The notes beneath the pieces are model-generated. The model made no database searches. It saw nothing but the letters and a program-made list of their open reading frames with translations, and was not told the DNA's origin. This document shows positions 61,389 to 64,000 of a stretch of DNA of 64,000 nt, piece after piece. The DNA comes from Sphingomonas tagetis. GTDB taxonomy: Bacteria > Pseudomonadota > Alphaproteobacteria > Sphingomonadales > Sphingomonadaceae. A program made the position numbers and the translations under genes. Each line of letters opens with the position of its first letter. The stretch's first letter is position 1. The stretch covers positions 25,499 to 89,498 of the forward strand of contig NZ_JAMLDX010000017.1 of the NCBI RefSeq assembly GCF_024211275.1, in the 5' to 3' direction.

Positions 61389-61451
61389 CTTCGTTCCCCC
61401 TGGCTTGGCGAAAGCTAGGTCCTTCGGTAAGCGGGCGCAACAATCTCGATC

Positions 61452-62261
61452 ATGGGACCGCTGATGGCCGACGCGCGGCCCCTTCTCTTCTTCGATTCGG
61501 GCGTGGGCGGCTTGTCGGTGCTGGCGCCAGCGCGCGTGCTGCTGCCGCAGGCGCCGCTGGTCTATGCCGCCGACAGCGCGGGCTTCCCCTATGGCACGCG
61601 CAGCGAGGACGAGATCGCCGCGCGCGTCCCGGCGCTCCTCGGGCGGCTCGCCGAACGCTATCGCCCGCGGCTGATCGTGATCGCGTGCAACACCGCCTCG
61701 ACCATCGCGCTGGCGCATGTCCGCGCCGCGCTCGACATCCCGATCGTCGGCACCGTGCCGGCGATCAAGCCCGCCGCCTTGCTCTCCAAGACCCGCACGA
61801 TCGGCGTGCTCGGCACGCAGGCGACGGTGCGCCAGCCCTATGTCGACAAGCTCGCCGCGGAATTTGCCGCCGACTGCAAAGTGATCCGCCACGGCAGCGC
61901 CGAACTGGTCGCGCTGGCCGAAGCCAAGCTGCGCGGCGAGCCGCTCGACCCCGCCGATTTCACAACCGTACTCGACGGCTTGTTCAGCCAGCCCGGCGGC
62001 GAGTCGATCGACGTCATCGTCAACGCCTGCACGCATTTTCCGCTGGTGGAAGCCGAACTGGCCGCAGCCGCGCCGCATCCGGTCAAGTTCGTCGATGGCG
62101 GCCCCGGCATCGCCCGGCGGATCGCCCATCTCACCGCCGGTCAGGCCTGGCCCGACTCGCCGGGCGAAGGCATCGCCGTGTTCACCCGGCTGGATGATTC
62201 CGTCTCGCGACTCGCCCCCGCGCTGGCCGCACACGGCCTTGCGCGAATCGAGGCGCTGTAG
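61452..62261 (+). CDS. murI: Glutamate racemase
   Basis: Supplies D-glutamate for peptidoglycan. It has 269 residues. The catalytic Cys pair is in IACNTASTIA (about 77-86) and VNACTHFPLVEAEL (about 191-204); FFDSGVGGLSVL and PYGTRSEDEI are substrate-loop motifs. An ATG at 61464 (MADARP) is an alternative start. It is divergent from plsY. Confidence 0.94.
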   Translation: MGPLMADARPLLFFDSGVGGLSVLAPARVLLPQAPLVYAADSAGFPYGTRSEDEIAARVPALLGRLAERYRPRLIVIACNTASTIALAHVRAALDIPIVGTVPAIKPAALLSKTRTIGVLGTQATVRQPYVDKLAAEFAADCKVIRHGSAELVALAEAKLRGEPLDPADFTTVLDGLFSQPGGESIDVIVNACTHFPLVEAELAAAAPHPVKFVDGGPGIARRIAHLTAGQAWPDSPGEGIAVFTRLDDSVSRLAPALAAHGLARIEAL

Positions 62262-62267
62262 CGGGCG

Positions 62268-62438
62268 TCAGGCCGGCCGGGGCATCGGTGCGGCAGGCGA
62301 CTTCTGGCGCAGCCGCGCGGCATAGCGTTCGGCCAGGTCGAGATGCGCCCGGCGTGCGGTCTGATCCAGCGCCCGCTCGGCGCAAGCGCGTTCATCCTGC
62401 TCTCGCTGTCGGAAATATTCGAGGTCGTGATCGGACAT
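62268..62438 (-). CDS. Small charged protein, unknown function
   Basis: A 56-residue protein, MSDHDLEYFRQREQDER at the N-terminus, then ALDQTARRAHLDLAERYAAR, forming a probable amphipathic helix. A GGAGAC site lies upstream. Similar small proteins are common hypotheticals in sphingomonads, from memory. The frame is open to 62534, but 62438 fits the ribosome site. It is convergent with murI. Confidence 0.65.
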   Translation of the reverse strand: MSDHDLEYFRQREQDERACAERALDQTARRAHLDLAERYAARLRQKSPAAPMPRPA

Positions 62439-62656
62439 CTTGGTGTCTCCTTGGTCGCGAGCGAGCGCCGCTACGGCCGTCGATCGCGGAAAAGCACGGA
62501 GTCCCCATCCCGCGGTGAAACCCATATAGCACAAATCGCGCCGCCCGTCCTGATCGAGGGCAAAGCGCGCCGAAACGACATTCCACTCACTTTCAATACG
62601 GGTTTACACCGTTCGCCAGTGGAAATTGCCGCGTAAAACGGTTATCGCGCGCCTCC

Positions 62657-63898
62657 ATGAGCGAGGAAATGTCTGCGCGCGCGGTGGATTATTCGCGTGT
62701 TTTCACCCAGGCGATCGACCGGCTGCACGCCGAAGGCCGTTATCGCGTGTTCATCGACATCCTGCGCAACAAGGGCATGTTCCCCAACGCGCGCTGCTTT
62801 GCCGGGCATAACGGGCCGAAGCCGATCACCGTGTGGTGCTCGAACGACTATCTCGCCATGGGCCAGCATCCCAAAGTGATCGCGGCGATGGAAGAGGCGC
62901 TGCACGATGTCGGCGCGGGTTCCGGCGGCACGCGCAACATCGGCGGCAACACCCATTACCATGTCGATCTCGAGGCCGAGCTTGCCGACCTGCACGGCAA
63001 GGAAGGCGCGCTGCTGTTCACCAGCGGCTATGTCTCGAACGAGGCGACGCTGGCGACGCTGGCCAAGGTGCTGCCCGGCTGCATCATCTACTCCGACGAA
63101 CTCAACCACGCCTCGATGATCGCGGGCATCCGCAATTCGGGCTGCGAAAAGCGCGTGTGGCGGCACAATGACGTCGCGCATCTCGAGGAACTGCTCGCCA
63201 CCGACGATCCCTCGGTGCCCAAGCTGATCGCGTTCGAGAGCGTCTATTCGATGGACGGCGACGTCGCGCCGATCCATGCGATCTGCGACCTCGCGGACAA
63301 GTATAATGCCCTCACCTATCTCGACGAGGTGCATGCGGTCGGCATGTATGGCGACCATGGCGGCGGCATTTCCGAACGCGACGAGGCCGCGCACCGGCTG
63401 ACGGTGATCGAGGGGACGCTGGGCAAGGCGTTCGGCGTGATGGGCGGCTATATCGCCGCCGACCAGACGATCATCGACGTGATTCGCAGCTATGCGCCGG
63501 GCTTCATCTTCACCACCAGCCTGTCGCCGGTGCTCGTGGCCGGCGCGCTGGCCTCGGTCCGCCACCTCAAGCAATCGAGCAGCGAGCGCGACGGGCAGCA
63601 GGCCGCGGCCGCCAAGCTCAAGACAATGTTCGCCGAAGCGGGCCTGCCGGTGATGCCGTCGGTGACGCACATCGTGCCGCTGATGGTCGGCGATCCGGTC
63701 AAGGCCAAGCGGATCAGCGACATATTGCTTGCCGAGTATGGCGTGTACGTCCAGCCGATCAACTACCCGACCGTGCCGCGCGGCACCGAACGGCTGCGCT
63801 TCACGCCGGGGCCGGCGCATGACGAGGCGATGATGCGCGACCTGACCAAGGCGTTGAGCGAAATCTGGGAACGGCTGGAGCTTCGCGCCGCCGCATAG
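62657..63898 (+). CDS. hemA: 5-aminolevulinate synthase
   Basis: PLP enzyme that condenses glycine and succinyl-CoA, the alphaproteobacterial entry to heme. It has 413 residues. [14 protein letters not shown] (about 61-74), [17 protein letters not shown] and the PLP lysine in [15 protein letters not shown] (about 253-267) identify it rather than a related oxoamine synthase. An ATG four codons downstream is an alternative start. The oxidase heme A genes earlier in the window depend on its product. Confidence 0.95.
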   Translation: MSEEMSARAVDYSRVFTQAIDRLHAEGRYRVFIDILRNKGMFPNARCFAGHNGPKPITVWCSNDYLAMGQHPKVIAAMEEALHDVGAGSGGTRNIGGNTHYHVDLEAELADLHGKEGALLFTSGYVSNEATLATLAKVLPGCIIYSDELNHASMIAGIRNSGCEKRVWRHNDVAHLEELLATDDPSVPKLIAFESVYSMDGDVAPIHAICDLADKYNALTYLDEVHAVGMYGDHGGGISERDEAAHRLTVIEGTLGKAFGVMGGYIAADQTIIDVIRSYAPGFIFTTSLSPVLVAGALASVRHLKQSSSERDGQQAAAAKLKTMFAEAGLPVMPSVTHIVPLMVGDPVKAKRISDILLAEYGVYVQPINYPTVPRGTERLRFTPGPAHDEAMMRDLTKALSEIWERLELRAAA

Positions 63899-63927
63899 TT
63901 TGTGTTCAGCAAGGCTGAACCGTGACG

Positions 63928-64000
63928 GCACCGGCCCGCTCCCCCACCCGGCCACCCATCAAGGATACGCTGAAGTGGGTGGCCGGGTGGGGGAGCGGGC
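63928..64000. repeat. Long palindrome copy 4 (cut by window end)
   Basis: Left arm 63928-63958, 17-nt loop with GATAC, and 25 nt of the right arm from 63976 to the window end, all matching. A small hairpin TTCAGC/GCTGAA at 63905-63919 precedes it; the same mini-hairpin is beside copy 3 (58591-58605). Confidence 0.88.

Overview
The window is about 64 kb of high-GC, tightly packed chromosome that reads as a sphingomonad (Alphaproteobacteria, Sphingomonadales, probably Sphingomonas or a close relative). The support is indirect but consistent: an aa3 cytochrome oxidase cluster of alphaproteobacterial layout, a CcrM-type GANTC methyltransferase, ALA synthase (the C4 pathway to heme), a crtY-crtI-crtB carotenoid operon, BtaA/BtaB betaine-lipid enzymes, and GTCACCCCGGC-type intergenic palindromes. 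I see no prophage, insertion sequence, CRISPR array, rRNA or tRNA. Most genes overlap their neighbours by 4 bases (ATGA, GTGA or TTGA junctions), and several start with GTG, TTG or apparently CTG.

Layout. 1-2355 (minus): pyrE-pdxJ-acpS-lepB, with lepB running off the left edge. 2659-11575 (plus): ctaC-ctaD, a terminator, then ctaB-coxF-like-ctaG-ctaE-DUF983-SURF1, followed by thrC and a methyltransferase. 11576-13495 (minus): a small metallopeptidase, ccmA, ccmB and a membrane protein. 13535-14597: phhB and an SDR. 14598-17023 (minus): a lipoprotein, then btaA-btaB behind Pho-box-like repeats. 17128-21035: rpiB-glyA-nrdR-trmJ, a REP element and hisN. 21040-23199: AsmA-like protein. 23470-28413: rpmI-rplT, a LysE exporter, pheS-pheT. 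28546-29292: SDR. 29289-33449 (minus): crtY-crtI-LOG-crtB. 34038-35755: DUF2585, a sterol-desaturase-type hydroxylase and DUF2141.

35795-37793 is a TPP riboswitch with thiC. 37904-42192 is the most accessory stretch: an AIPR-like gene of unlike composition, two LigT-like phosphoesterases, a small HTH protein, a striking phased 11-bp repeat array, a DUF6445 protein and a PAP2 phosphatase. 42189-45557 (minus): lepB-rnc-era-nitrilase. 45672-54163: pgi, gor, an SDF transporter on the minus strand, glmM-DUF1272-panE-thiD-rnhB-VOC. 54281-57360: aceA and ccrM diverge from a 329-bp gap holding DnaA boxes, GANTC sites and a CtrA-like site. 57401-63898: folP, an unknown membrane protein, a hemerythrin-like protein, plsY-dprA, murI, a small protein and hemA.

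The window is mainly housekeeping: respiratory oxidase assembly, heme supply, lipid synthesis, envelope precursors (glmM, murI, plsY), one-carbon and thiamine metabolism, and translation. The less ordinary parts are (i) the GTCGC-N6 array at 40048-40210; (ii) the aceA/ccrM intergenic cell-cycle control region; (iii) a family of four long GC-rich palindromes, one nested so that the stop codons of both flanking genes lie at its tips; (iv) the AIPR-like gene; (v) a LOG-family gene embedded in the carotenoid operon; and (vi) a probable PhoB-controlled betaine-lipid operon.
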